40,087 nucleotides of DNA from Paraburkholderia rhynchosiae (GCF_002879865.1 NZ_PNXY01000044.1:1-40087); one strand, 5' to 3'; positions 1 through 8,375 are shown, counted from the stretch's first letter. Program-made: numbers and translations. The notes: a model not told the origin generated them from the sequence alone.

Positions 1-48
1 GAAGGTTTGCTTGCCAAGGTCGATCCCAACGAGCGTCGCGTAGTCCAT
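1..48 (-). CDS. IS110-family transposase, N-terminal fragment cut by window edge
   Basis: The minus strand opens with ATG at 48, preceded by GGGAG at 56-60, and reads MDYATLVGIDLGKQTF before leaving the window. The GIDLGK sequence is the conserved first acidic motif of the RuvC-like DEDD domain at the N-terminus of IS110-family transposases. An in-frame ATG at 54 is possible but lies too close to the ribosome binding site. Only 16 codons are visible, so whether the element is complete cannot be judged. It marks the left side of the window as a mobile-element junction. Confidence 0.65.
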   Translation of the reverse strand, partial: MDYATLVGIDLGKQTF

Positions 49-175
49 GATCATCTCCCGTTACAGTCGCCTTCCCAGCTTAGCGCGTCTGGAGAGGTGG
101 GGCGGACCATTTCATTAGTCGTCAACTACGAGGCTTCGACCTCGTCCGGGCGAGCGTTGGCCGGTGACAACTTTC

Positions 176-291
176 CTTCGTTCTACGCTTGACGAACTTA
201 GCCGGCATCAGCTTGACCCGATGCCCCATTCGATCAGTCGGCGAGTCCAACGCTGCGAGCCGCCCCATGCATTGCCGCGCTCGATAACTGG
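176..291 (-). pseudogene. Decayed IS110-type transposase fragment
   Basis: Reading the minus strand from about 291, one frame gives GGSQRWTRRLIEW. After a frame change near 226 the next frame gives GHRVKLMPAKFVK. Together they match the typical IS110 stretch in which a Glu-Ala-Cys-Gly-Gly-like segment and ARRL are followed by GH.V.L..A.FVK. There is no start codon, no intact reading frame and no matching downstream domain, so this is a relic. It lies upstream of, and separate from, the transposase start at position 48. I identified it by motif only. Confidence 0.45.
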
Positions 292-344
292 TAGGCATGC
301 AGCAAATCTTTCATCCCGTCGACCTGAACCAAAGACCGCTTCAG

Positions 345-672
345 AGAGTCCGCGTCACGTTCCCATTCAATTTCTGTGACCGTGAGGCAACGAGTTGGGG
401 CGGCGACGACTGGCGGCCACAGCGGCGACGTGGTGCGTGATGTCGTGCTGGCAGCCGCTCAGAACCGCTTTTGCAACGTCCTGAAGGCGCGGACGGAAAT
501 CAAATGGCTGACGGACAACGGCTGGGGCTATACCGCGCAGGGAACCCGAACCTTCGCCTCTGGAGTCGGCCTGAAGCCATTGACCACGCCGGTGCCCCAG
601 TCTGCAAGGTAACGGCATGGCGCAAAGATTCGCGAAGGCGATGAAGGGTGACTACGGGGCGTTTTCATCAAG
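345..672 (+). pseudogene. IS3-family transposase (OrfB) remnant, frameshifted
   Basis: Three consecutive plus-strand segments in different frames reconstruct part of an IS3-family DDE integrase core. The first (345-398) contains RVRVTF..NFCDREATSW. The second (from about 400) contains ATTGGHSGDVVRD and then IKWLTDNGWGYTA, with the DNG.GY active-site Asp region. The third (from about 600) contains GNGMAQRFAKAMKGDY, equivalent to the NGMAE.F...K.DY segment carrying the final catalytic Glu, here replaced by Gln. Two frameshifts and the missing Glu show that it is inactive. Similarity stops near 672, about 18 bases before the MFS gene ends. Confidence 0.7.
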
Positions 673-689
673 TAGTGACTCTGCTATCC

Positions 690-2051
690 CTAGGAGTCGC
701 CTGTGCCCGAGGCGTACAAGCTTCGCGGTGCTAGCACCGCGACGAGCCCCGAAAGCAGCACGCAAGTGCCAAGGATGTATGTTCCGCTACGCATAGTTCC
801 CGTCAAATCAAGTCCAACGCTTGAAACGAACGCCCCCAGGATCCCCGAGAGACTCCCAATTGAAGAAATGACGGCGATGCCTGCCGCCGCTGCAGTACCG
901 GAAAGAAATCCCGCGGGAAGCGTCCAGAAGACGGTCATCACTCCCATTAGCCCGGAAAGAGCGATTGACATGAAGAGCAGAGACAAAACAAGATTATCTG
1001 AATTGCAGGCGCTCATGATTATGCCAAACCCACCGAAAAGAATCGGAAGAGCGGTGTGCCATCGCCGATCTAAAGACTTACGTGCGTGGTTTGCGTGCCA
1101 AACCATATAGACGGCTGAGACAGCCCAAGGCACCGCGGTGAACAATCCGATATGGAAAGTGCTTTTAACGCCGACGGACTGAATGATGGTTGGCAACCAG
1201 AACGCAATACCATAAAAGCCTGTTCCGTACAGGACGTAGATAAGGCATAGAATCCACAATCTTACATCTCTCAAAGCATGAGAGAAGCTGTCATTTCGTT
1301 CTGCCTGTCGATTGGCTCGTTGGTCGACCACCAAACTTTTTTGATCCCTCGTCAGCCAACTCACGTTCTCCGGACGCTCAGACAAAAACGCGAGCACGAC
1401 CAGTCCAAGTGCCACAGCAGGCAGGCCCTCAATGACGAACATCCATTGCCACCCCCTGAAGTTCATTGCACCGTTCATCGACAGGAGCAGCCACCCGGAA
1501 AGTGGCGCACCAATAATCGTGGCAACCGGCAGGGCGAGAAGGAAGCCGGACAAGACGCGGCTCTGCCCCCGCGGCGCGTACCAGTAACTCAAATACAGAA
1601 TGACGCCCGGGAAGAAGCCTGCTTCACATGCCCCGAGAAGACAGCGCACGATGAAAAATACTGTTGCGGATGATAGCCCTAAGAAGCCTGCAATTGGTTC
1701 AACAAACGCTACCGCTGCGGAAAAAAGGCCCCACGTTATCATGATCCGCGCGATCCAGACTCGGGCGCCAAACCTGCTGAGCAGAAGGTTGCTTGGTACT
1801 TCGAAAAGTACGTAGCCCCAAAAGAAGACGCTTGCACCAAACGCATATACAGCGTTGCTGAAGTGCAGGTCACCGGTCATCTGCAATTTCGCTACGCTGA
1901 TATTGATGCGATCAAGGTAAGAGACGATGTAACAAATAAATAGGAGCGGAATGACGCGCCAGGCTATCTTGCGGTTAATGACCGTCACTTCGTCACTTCC
2001 AGCTTCCGCGGACACATCCTTGTACTCAAAGGGAGTATCACTCTGCATCAT
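690..2051 (-). CDS. MFS transporter, anion:cation symporter (ACS) type
   Basis: This 453-residue protein has about 12 hydrophobic segments and the ACS-family N-terminal signature SYLDRINISVAKLQM (residues about 45-60), followed by GYVLFEVPSNLLLSRFGAR. Relatives (tartrate, phthalate, hexuronate and glucarate carriers) import organic anions by proton symport at the inner membrane. The start is ATG at 2051 (or the adjacent ATG at 2048) behind AAGGA. It follows the amidohydrolase by 50 bases on the same strand, so it is probably the last gene of a porin-amidohydrolase-carrier operon. The coding sequence is visibly more AT-rich than the rest of the window (for example around 960-1260), hinting at a different origin. 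The substrate cannot be assigned. Confidence 0.85.
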   Translation of the reverse strand: MMQSDTPFEYKDVSAEAGSDEVTVINRKIAWRVIPLLFICYIVSYLDRINISVAKLQMTGDLHFSNAVYAFGASVFFWGYVLFEVPSNLLLSRFGARVWIARIMITWGLFSAAVAFVEPIAGFLGLSSATVFFIVRCLLGACEAGFFPGVILYLSYWYAPRGQSRVLSGFLLALPVATIIGAPLSGWLLLSMNGAMNFRGWQWMFVIEGLPAVALGLVVLAFLSERPENVSWLTRDQKSLVVDQRANRQAERNDSFSHALRDVRLWILCLIYVLYGTGFYGIAFWLPTIIQSVGVKSTFHIGLFTAVPWAVSAVYMVWHANHARKSLDRRWHTALPILFGGFGIIMSACNSDNLVLSLLFMSIALSGLMGVMTVFWTLPAGFLSGTAAAAGIAVISSIGSLSGILGAFVSSVGLDLTGTMRSGTYILGTCVLLSGLVAVLAPRSLYASGTGDS

Positions 2052-2101
2052 TAGTTCCTTGCTTTTGAACGACTTTCTAGTGCGTCCGTAAGATACCGGT
2101 G

Positions 2102-3220
2102 CTACCTTCCAATGCCCAAAGTACGAGTGCCGATCCGATCGCCCGTGGCCTCAAGCGCCGGCAGCCGATAGGCGCGGCATGCCGTCCGGTAGAACATATC
2201 CTTGCGTTCGTCTGCCGACAGGGAGCGCGTGGCAAGCTTGAACGCGTTCCAAAGTTCCGTATAGGCACAAGACTGCTTGTCGACTGGGAAGTTGCTCTCG
2301 AATAGGCAGCGTTCCGGTCCGAACGTTTGCACACAGGTGTCAATAAACGGCTGCCAGGCGTACGCCAATTCCTCCGAACTGGCCGGCCGCTCCCTCTCTT
2401 CAAATCCGAAACCGAAGACGGGCATGCCGAGACCGCCGATCTTCACATACACGTTGGGCCGCGCGGCTAACTTGAGCATATCGCTCGCCCATTGGGTCCT
2501 CACTTCGGCTCGCCGCGAGCGGAACTCCGCCACCCCGATGACACCGCCAACGTGGTCCAGAATCATGGGCACCGCCGGAAATGCATCGGCGAGATCCATG
2601 AGATCGGAGAGTTGGTAGTGGTACGCCCACACGTCGAAACTGAGGCCAAAACGTTCGAGCTGCGCGATGCCGCGGCGGAAAACCGGGTCGGCCAGCAGAT
2701 ACTGTTTCGGCGGATTCGCGATTGTCTTGCCTACGACGCCATCGTTGTAGGCCGACATATGACGCACGCCACGCAGACGTCCGTGCCCGGCTTCCCGCTC
2801 GGCTTCGAGTACGTCGGCGACGCGATCGCCGAGCATTAGATCCGCATGCGAAACGATACCCGCGGCCACCTGGCACGGGCCACCATCTATTGCTAACGGG
2901 GTTTTCGTCAGGCTGGTGATCAACTCCACTTCGCCAACAGGCCTCATCGCCTCCGGTCCACTTTGCCGCCACCCCGAGAAATAGGCCTCGATATACACGG
3001 TGTCGATCACCCTATGGCCGCCCGCGAGATCTTTGCCGAGGTGCTCCAGCCGGTAATGATGCGTATCGGTGGGCTCGCCGTACAAGTGGTGGTGCGCATC
3101 GACGATTGGCAAATCCGGTTCCAACGCGGCTTCCGGAACGACCGTGGCGTGCCAGTCGTCAAGCGCCTGCTTGCTTCTGATTCGATTACCTCGAAAATCG
3201 GTCTGTTCGCTATGGTCCAT
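2102..3220 (-). CDS. Amidohydrolase family protein (lactonase/pyrone hydrolase-like, Amidohydro_2)
   Basis: This is a TIM-barrel metal-dependent hydrolase of 372 residues. The N-terminal motif DAHHHLYG (residues 41-48) supplies metal-binding histidines; ILDHVGG lies mid-protein and CLFESNFPVDK, with a conserved Asp, near the C-terminus. This set is typical of the group containing 2-pyrone-4,6-dicarboxylate hydrolase, fucono/rhamnono-lactonases and related enzymes, which open lactone rings or decarboxylate cyclic acids. I chose the ATG at 3220 because AAGGA sits 7-8 bases before it; an in-frame ATG at 3247 lacks a good site. It lies between porin and carrier genes on the same strand, suggesting hydrolysis of an imported lactone or ester. 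Confidence 0.85.
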   Translation of the reverse strand: MDHSEQTDFRGNRIRSKQALDDWHATVVPEAALEPDLPIVDAHHHLYGEPTDTHHYRLEHLGKDLAGGHRVIDTVYIEAYFSGWRQSGPEAMRPVGEVELITSLTKTPLAIDGGPCQVAAGIVSHADLMLGDRVADVLEAEREAGHGRLRGVRHMSAYNDGVVGKTIANPPKQYLLADPVFRRGIAQLERFGLSFDVWAYHYQLSDLMDLADAFPAVPMILDHVGGVIGVAEFRSRRAEVRTQWASDMLKLAARPNVYVKIGGLGMPVFGFGFEERERPASSEELAYAWQPFIDTCVQTFGPERCLFESNFPVDKQSCAYTELWNAFKLATRSLSADERKDMFYRTACRAYRLPALEATGDRIGTRTLGIGR

Positions 3221-3313
3221 GATCAGATCCTTGCCTGTTGCGTGCATGTGGACGGGAAGCTACGCCTCGCCGCTGACGGGCTGTCCGTTCCGCTCGATTG
3301 CTGCGTGTGAACG

Positions 3314-4495
3314 CTAGAACCTGTGCCGCAGGTCGGCACGAACGACGAACTGGTGGTTGTTCGACGAATCGCCCTGATTGGTGAAGTCGGCCACCGCCGG
3401 CGCGCCAGTCGACGACGTTCCCGACGCCTTCTGCCAGCCAAGCGCGAGATAGACGTCGGTGCGTTTGGAGAGGAAGTAGTCGGACAGAAACGCCACCTGA
3501 TGGTAGTGCTGATTGCCGATCGTCGAACCACTTGTCGTGCTCACGCCCTTTCCTATCAGATAGTCATAGCCGACGAAGAAAAACAGAAACGGGCTGTAGG
3601 CGTATCGTGCGCCAAGCTCTCCGTTATTGAAACGCGCTGTCTGGCCCGCCAAAACACCGCCCAGGTTCGCATATTGAATGTTGGAACCTGATGCGACAAG
3701 CGTGACAGGTCCTATCGTATAACTTGCCGACACCACCGCCAACTGGTACGCCGACGCGGTGGCGTATCCCTTGTTGAGTGATTGCGAGAGTTGGGACGCC
3801 CCATTGGCATTGTTCGTGAAGAAGCCCGATCCCGCTGTCACCGAGGTCGGGTTCTTGAAGTACTCGAATGCGGCCCCCAGTGAGAGCCCCCCTCCCTGAT
3901 AGCCCGCGCCAATCGAATATCCGCTGTTCGCCGTAGTGTTTCCCGCCACGCCGCCTACGCTGTATTCGGCGCCGAAGCTCAAACCGGCGTAACTTGGACT
4001 CATGTAGCGGACCGCGTTGTTCACGCGCACGGAGTTGGCAGTGTTGTCGAGGTCGCCGGGGTGCGCAAACATAACCGACCCGACCATTCCTGCTACCGTG
4101 ATCGGTTCCGGGAAGTAGAAAATCATGTCGTACTGGCGACCGAGCGTGAGGCTCCCCAAACGATCGCTCTTCAAGCCGATGAAGGCCTGGCGTCCGAACG
4201 GCGTGCCGCCTTGAGCGAAATTGCCGTTGTTCAGATTGATGCCCGACTCTAGCGTGAAGATACCCTTCAGGCCGCCACCCAAATCCTCCGTGCCGGTCAT
4301 TCCCCAGCGACTGCCGTTAATGCCACCCAGCGAGTCCATGAACACACGCTTGCCGCCGTTGACATTGCTTTGATACATCACGCCTTCGTCGAGAATCCCG
4401 TAAAGGGTGACGGAGCTTTGCGCATGAGCGACAGTAGACATCGCACCAAGCGACGCGCACAAAGCAAGTGTCCTTTTCATCTTCAATTTCATCAT
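3314..4495 (-). CDS. Gram-negative porin, Burkholderia OmpC/trimeric type
   Basis: This outer-membrane beta-barrel protein has 393 residues. The N-terminus carries a signal peptide with an AHA-Q cleavage site followed by SSVTLYGILDEGV, the standard first strand of betaproteobacterial porins. Further markers are GSRWGMTGTEDLGGGLKG, FGRQAFIGL and SLTLGRQYD, and it ends in the aromatic residue Phe (ADLRHRF) needed for outer-membrane assembly. ATG at 4495 follows AGGATAA. Porins of this family admit small hydrophilic solutes, and here it heads a likely operon with the amidohydrolase and MFS genes. A promoter overlapping the dispersed inverted-repeat operator lies about 560-620 bases upstream, pointing toward this gene. 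Confidence 0.93.
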   Translation of the reverse strand: MMKLKMKRTLALCASLGAMSTVAHAQSSVTLYGILDEGVMYQSNVNGGKRVFMDSLGGINGSRWGMTGTEDLGGGLKGIFTLESGINLNNGNFAQGGTPFGRQAFIGLKSDRLGSLTLGRQYDMIFYFPEPITVAGMVGSVMFAHPGDLDNTANSVRVNNAVRYMSPSYAGLSFGAEYSVGGVAGNTTANSGYSIGAGYQGGGLSLGAAFEYFKNPTSVTAGSGFFTNNANGASQLSQSLNKGYATASAYQLAVVSASYTIGPVTLVASGSNIQYANLGGVLAGQTARFNNGELGARYAYSPFLFFFVGYDYLIGKGVSTTSGSTIGNQHYHQVAFLSDYFLSKRTDVYLALGWQKASGTSSTGAPAVADFTNQGDSSNNHQFVVRADLRHRF

Positions 4496-5069
4496 TCGTT
4501 ATCCTATTTAATAATATGGATATGCATGACTTTGATTGTCGTGGCCCGGCGCCTCCTGTGTATTGACGAGCAATACCCTCACGTCCCGGTTTGCCCAGCC
4601 AATGAAAAAGCTCAGCTGTTGGTTGGTTTCGCGGGGCGCGGTCGACGATTCGGTACGAACCTGCTTCGATTGCGGACGATTCAGACCTGTCCGCGCATGA
4701 GTGCTAGCTGTGAGTGCGGGTTACGATCCGCGAACGCGGGTACGTGGGCGCACAACGACAACGCGCTCAGGACGCAAATGTGTGCCGCTCATCCGCATAT
4801 TGCAAATGAAGACGGCGTTGCCGCTCTCAACGACAGGACCGCGACGCCGGTTGACGCTCGGCTTGACTGGACAATGCATATTGTCTCCTCCAGAAGTGGG
4901 GTAATATGTTTTTCTGCTGAATCTTATTCTTTGCGATTGGATACGTTAGCCTCCGAAAATCTACTACGCACACCGAATCGTCTAATTCAATCGAAGAATG
5001 ATTGAAAAATCGATTCATGCACGCTTTAACTCTTCGATCCGCTGTAGTGTATTTTATGTCAGCACCTTC

Positions 5070-5098
5070 AATCTAGCATGCACCCCACCAAACATCAA
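5070..5098 (-). promoter_or_regulatory. Predicted sigma-70 promoter overlapping operator A, toward porin
   Basis: On the minus strand, TTGATG (5098-5093) is separated by exactly 17 bases from TAGATT (5075-5070). The -35 lies inside the right half of the perfect inverted repeat. The same arrangement recurs at the acyl-CoA dehydrogenase promoter (TTGATA-17-TAGATT) and at the livK promoter (TTGACA-17-TACCTT). That makes the call stronger than a single match would. Confidence 0.5.
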
Positions 5099-5119
5099 CC
5101 ATTGAAATGGTTGATGTTT
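5090..5119. promoter_or_regulatory. Operator A: perfect 14-bp inverted repeat (CCATTGAAATGG core)
   Basis: The arms AAACATCAACCATT (5090-5103) and AATGGTTGATGTTT (5106-5119) are perfect reverse complements separated by GA. The core recurs with variations at 8421, 15598, 20839, 29290 and 29427, always upstream of genes of this region. It is probably the strongest site for the GntR/FCD regulator encoded at 14849-15568. The pairing with that regulator is inference. A transcription terminator is unlikely, as the stem is AT-rich and has no following T-run. Confidence 0.7.
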
Positions 5120-5223
5120 ACCACTATGTAGTCCTTGTCGTTGGCTGCGGTGATATGCGACGCGGGCAGAGGCGAGGACTTAATGGCGCCGACATGCGGT
5201 GAGCGTGCGCTCATGTAGCGTGG

Positions 5224-5355
5224 TTAGCAACAGCCAAGCAGGGCTAGTTCGGCGAGCAATGCCAGACCCGCGGAACATGCTATCCAACGGACAGCTAGGC
5301 GAAGCATCGATCTGTCGAGTTCTGCCAGATCTTCGAAAAGATAGCGAAAATCCAT
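5224..5355 (-). CDS. Small hydrophobic protein of 43 residues, unknown
   Basis: ATG at 5355 is preceded by GGAGG with a 5-base gap. The frame reads MDFRYLFEDLAELDRSMLRL, continues into a hydrophobic stretch (about residues 21-41, including WIACSAGLALLAELALLG) and ends CC before TAA at 5224. This looks like one membrane helix with a short acidic N-terminal part. It lies 77 bases after the 117-residue unknown gene and on the same strand, so the two may be co-transcribed. It has no recognisable homologue. The good ribosome binding site and clean hydrophobic segment are the only support. Confidence 0.45.
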   Translation of the reverse strand: MDFRYLFEDLAELDRSMLRLAVRWIACSAGLALLAELALLGCC

Positions 5356-5432
5356 GATGCCTCCGCTCGGGAGCAAGGCGCGAGAAAAAACGCTTCACAC
5401 CCGTCCTAGTAAGTGGCGCTACCGTGAACGAA

Positions 5433-5786
5433 TCATATCGACGTGCGCCAACGCGTGCCGAGCTTTCTGATGATGTCCAGACTGCCGAGCGACGTCGAAA
5501 ATGCGTGGACAAACCACTCAGCCTGCGGCCTGCGCCGGTAAGGGTTTAGATAGGTGTTTCGGAAGGCGCTCAGGACCGCGAGCAGATCTTCCTGGCTGGG
5601 TCGCGTGCCCCAATGACTGTTGCTGGCCACTGTGGCGACGAACGTCCATGAATTGGGAGGCAGAAGTTCGACAACAAGTCTTTCGTTGTGAAAGTACCGG
5701 AGACGTCCGTTAGAGAGGTCGAATGAAAGCGCACTTTCCCTGTGCCGCTCGTGCAGCACGTTCGTCACCGCTTTATTGAACGGCAT
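5433..5786 (-). CDS. Hypothetical protein, 117 residues
   Basis: I chose the ATG at 5786 because GGAGG lies 7 bases upstream; in-frame ATGs further upstream have no such site. The protein is soluble, begins MPFNKAVTNVLHERHRESAL, and contains a basic C-terminal half with NPYRRRPQAEW. I do not recognise a family. Its start overlaps the end of the preceding 91-residue gene by 14 bases, which indicates translational coupling and supports both being real. The pair sits downstream of the second Liv-type binding protein. Confidence 0.6.
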   Translation of the reverse strand: MPFNKAVTNVLHERHRESALSFDLSNGRLRYFHNERLVVELLPPNSWTFVATVASNSHWGTRPSQEDLLAVLSAFRNTYLNPYRRRPQAEWFVHAFSTSLGSLDIIRKLGTRWRTSI

Positions 5787-6048
5787 TCTTCTGCCTCCGA
5801 GCATGCCGGACGCCCACATCGAGGCGCTCCCGGGCAACGCGAATTGCCTCGTAAAAGCTCGCTTCCGTCGACAGATGCTTGTGGTCGACGCTCACAAGCC
5901 ACCCATTGGCAGAACGACACCAACGGAGTCTGCCTTCCTCGAACAGCGCACAGAACCATCGCCACAACGCCGCGTCGTCCGCGTTGGCGGCATTGGCCGC
6001 TTTTTCTCTCTCGGCCTGGTAGCAAAGCGTCAAAGTGTCCCAATTCAT
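5773..6048 (-). CDS. Hypothetical protein, 91 residues
   Basis: ATG at 6048 follows GGAGGG with a 5-6 base gap. The product is rich in Trp and Ala (MNWDTLTLCYQAEREKAANA, then LWRWFCALFEEGRLRW) and ends in a basic segment. There is no signal peptide and no recognised domain. It begins 47 bases after the end of the LivK-type binding protein on the same strand and overlaps the next small gene by 14 bases. This forms a compact group of two or three small unknown genes. Confidence 0.6.
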   Translation of the reverse strand: MNWDTLTLCYQAEREKAANAANADDAALWRWFCALFEEGRLRWCRSANGWLVSVDHKHLSTEASFYEAIRVARERLDVGVRHARRQKNAVQ

Positions 6049-6095
6049 ACTCGCCCTCCGGATTGCTTAAACTTGCGCCGAGATGATTGACGTCA

Positions 6096-7283
6096 TCAGT
6101 TGCGATTTCCCGCAAATCGTGCCTTCTCGACAAGTTTGCCGTTCTCGATCTGAGTGACCAGAACGGGCAACACCATCTGCTGATTGGAGCCGTAAATGTC
6201 TTTGCCGCCAAAACCCGTTTCGCCACCGTAAAACGTCTTGAATCGGACCGATTGCATGACGCCGGCAACATCTTTCGGTTCGATGCTTTGCGCCTTCTCC
6301 ATCGCAGCCTTGATTGCGTAGGTAGCGTCATAGAAGCTCACCTCGGGTGCATTGAGCGATTCACCGAGGAAGGCGCGAGCCTCATTGTTGAGCGAACGTT
6401 GATGCTCGGTCACATCCGGCCCTTCGAACGGGATTGCGGCCCCCATGTACACCCCTTCGATGGCGCTTCCGCCCGTTGCCTTGATGCCGTCGGCGCCCGT
6501 GCCGGCCTCCAGCACCTTGACGCCTTTGAAACCCAGCACGCTGAGTTCGGCGAACACCCGCCCCGCATCCGCAGGAGGCAGTGTTCCGAGATCGACGATG
6601 TCGGGCTTGAGCGAAGCGAGCCGAGCAGCGATAGGCTGAAACTCGGTCGTTCCGCGCTCGCAGTAGTCGCTTGTCAGGACCTTGAGGCCGGCTTTCTCCC
6701 ACAATGGACGCGAAATTGCCTCAGTCTCCCGGCCGGTGGCATCGTTCGCGTTGAGCAACACCATCGTCCGGGCCTGCGCGTATGTGTGCGTCACATACTT
6801 GATCAATGTGGGCAACATCTCATGAGGGGTATTGATTTGTGTAAACGTCAGCGGAAACCTGGGCCCCTTATAACGGGCGCCCCATGCGCCTGTGAAGAGC
6901 AGGGCGCCTTGACGCTCCGTCAATGCCTGAATCGCTTCAGACGGCGCCGTGCCGATCACGCCGTCGATAAACTTGACACCGTCGCGGTTCAATAGTGTTT
7001 GAGCGACCTTGGCGCCGTCAGCCGCGTTGAATTTGCTGTCGTACGCAAGGCATTCGAAGTTGTACACCTTTCCTTTGACCTTGACGCCACCGGCATCCTT
7101 GATCTCTTGCGATGCTTTCTTGCAAGCCCAATCACCGCCCTTCCCCCAGACCGCGGCGGAGCCTGAGAGCGGAACCGACAGCCCGAGCTTGATGATTTCG
7201 TCCGCTTTCGCACTGGCGAACACCATAGTTCCGGCAGCCACGGTCAACGTGGCCAGAAGTCTCGTTCGAGCCTTGTAATTCAT
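6096..7283 (-). CDS. Branched-chain-type ABC transporter substrate-binding protein (second LivK paralogue)
   Basis: This is a 395-residue periplasmic binding protein of the Leu/Ile/Val-binding (Peripla_BP_6) family. The signal peptide is followed by a mature start near DEIIKLGLSVPLSGS, then GKGGDWACKKASQEIKDAGG, TLLNRDGVKF, NANDATGRETEAISRP and YGGETGFGGKDIYGSNQQ. ATG at 7283 follows GGAGGAGGGAG. It is closely similar along its whole length to the LivK at 27827-29011, with most residues identical by eye and shared stretches even at DNA level. The only permease/ATPase genes in the window are at the other locus, so this is probably an alternative receptor for the same transporter. Clusters like this usually import carboxylates or aromatic acids rather than amino acids. 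Confidence 0.92.
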   Translation of the reverse strand: MNYKARTRLLATLTVAAGTMVFASAKADEIIKLGLSVPLSGSAAVWGKGGDWACKKASQEIKDAGGVKVKGKVYNFECLAYDSKFNAADGAKVAQTLLNRDGVKFIDGVIGTAPSEAIQALTERQGALLFTGAWGARYKGPRFPLTFTQINTPHEMLPTLIKYVTHTYAQARTMVLLNANDATGRETEAISRPLWEKAGLKVLTSDYCERGTTEFQPIAARLASLKPDIVDLGTLPPADAGRVFAELSVLGFKGVKVLEAGTGADGIKATGGSAIEGVYMGAAIPFEGPDVTEHQRSLNNEARAFLGESLNAPEVSFYDATYAIKAAMEKAQSIEPKDVAGVMQSVRFKTFYGGETGFGGKDIYGSNQQMVLPVLVTQIENGKLVEKARFAGNRN

Positions 7284-7502
7284 GTCTCCCTCCTCCGGGA
7301 TTTCAGATTTTCTGTTTATACGGTTCTTCGCGCCAGAGGATCAGGCAGTTGTGGTACCGAACTACCTGTTCCGCTACTTCGTTTCGTTATGCGAAATTAT
7401 TCGGCGGCACTATCCACCAGGATGAAGCGCGCGAGTTGCCCAATTAGTTTCGTGCACTACCGGCTACGAGTGTCGCGGCCTTTAGCAGCATCAACGATGG
7501 GC

Positions 7503-8375
7503 TTACATCCCCGCCTGTGCCAACACCAACCGCGCCTGCTTCAGATGGGGCATGTCCAGCATCTTCCCGTTCAGACCAACTGTGCCCGTGCCTTGCTCGC
7601 CGAACGCTTCCACCACCTCCCGGGCATAACGCACTTCTTCCTCGCTCGGGTTGAACGCTTCGTTGATAACGTCGACCTGATCCGGGTGAATCGCGACCTT
7701 TCCGGAAAATCCCGCTCGACGCGCGGCGCGCGCCGCGTCCGCCAGGCCTTGCGGATCCCTGTAGTCGCCAAAGAGCGTGTCGATCGGTTCCACTCCGGCG
7801 GCACGCGAGGCGAGCAGGCAGGCCGACCGCGCCATCCAGTACGTGTACTCCAGCGATCCGTCCGGCAGACGATTCGTGCTTGCCTGCACGGCGGTAGATA
7901 GGTCCTCCGCGCCCCAGGTCATGCCGCAAAGCCGCTTGCTGCAGTCGATGTAGCTGCGCATGGCGAGAACCGATTCAGGCGTCTCGGTCACGACGGGCGC
8001 AATCTTGATCGCGCCCGCTTCCACCCCCTCGCGGCTTTCGAGTGCCGTCAGGTAGTGATCCAGAAGCACCACGTCGTCGCCATTGCGGGTTTTCGGCAGC
8101 AGAATGACGTCCGGCTCGCCGCCCACCACCGCCACGATGTCGGCCATCGCCTCGGGGTGCGTGAGCGCATTGGTGCGCACCCACAGCTGATGCCGGCGTG
8201 ACACCTTGGGCTGATCATCGAGGCAGGCCCTGACGATCTTGCGCGCCATCTCGGCCCGTTCGCCCGACACTGAGTCTTCCAGATCAAGGATCAGAACATC
8301 GGCGCGTGTTTGCAACGCCTTGGCAAGCTTGCGCTCGCTGTCGCCCGGGACGAACAGCAGAGATCTCGTCAGCAT
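7503..8375 (-). CDS. CitE-like CoA-ester lyase (HpcH/HpaI aldolase/citrate lyase beta family)
   Basis: This 290-residue TIM-barrel enzyme has LLFVPGDSERKLAKAL at the N-terminus, ILDLEDSV (metal-binding Glu/Asp region), VWVRTN-like LWVRTNAL, PVVTETPESVLAM and CGMTWGAEDLS, where the acidic residues bind Mg. Family members cleave malyl-CoA, citramalyl-CoA or related 3-hydroxyacyl-CoA esters into acetyl-CoA (or a homologue) and a 2-oxo acid. ATG at 8375 follows AGGGAG. It has its own operator-overlapped promoter (8405-8441), separating it from the MaoC gene upstream. Which ester it cleaves is unknown; a citramalyl-CoA-type substrate is one possibility. Confidence 0.88.
   Translation of the reverse strand: MLTRSLLFVPGDSERKLAKALQTRADVLILDLEDSVSGERAEMARKIVRACLDDQPKVSRRHQLWVRTNALTHPEAMADIVAVVGGEPDVILLPKTRNGDDVVLLDHYLTALESREGVEAGAIKIAPVVTETPESVLAMRSYIDCSKRLCGMTWGAEDLSTAVQASTNRLPDGSLEYTYWMARSACLLASRAAGVEPIDTLFGDYRDPQGLADAARAARRAGFSGKVAIHPDQVDVINEAFNPSEEEVRYAREVVEAFGEQGTGTVGLNGKMLDMPHLKQARLVLAQAGM

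Larger units (their letters stand above)
4496..5223. other. 728-base intergenic region upstream of the porin
   Basis: No convincing gene is seen here. Open frames of 60-200 codons occur but lack ribosome binding sites or recognisable sequence. The region is AT-richer than its flanks, particularly around 4890-5140. It contains a perfect 14-bp inverted repeat (5090-5119) and a matching leftward promoter, both listed separately. If the porin operon starts there, its 5' leader would be over 550 bases long, so an additional nearer promoter or a leader RNA element is possible. I found no recognisable riboswitch. Confidence 0.5.

Noticed and set aside
4370..5005. 211-codon plus-strand open frame upstream of the porin
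   Set aside because: It starts inside the porin gene on the opposite strand, has no ribosome binding site and its sequence shows no family features.
5090..5119. Perfect inverted repeat as a transcription terminator
   Set aside because: The stem is AT-rich, has a 2-base loop, lacks a T-run, and related copies occur at promoters.
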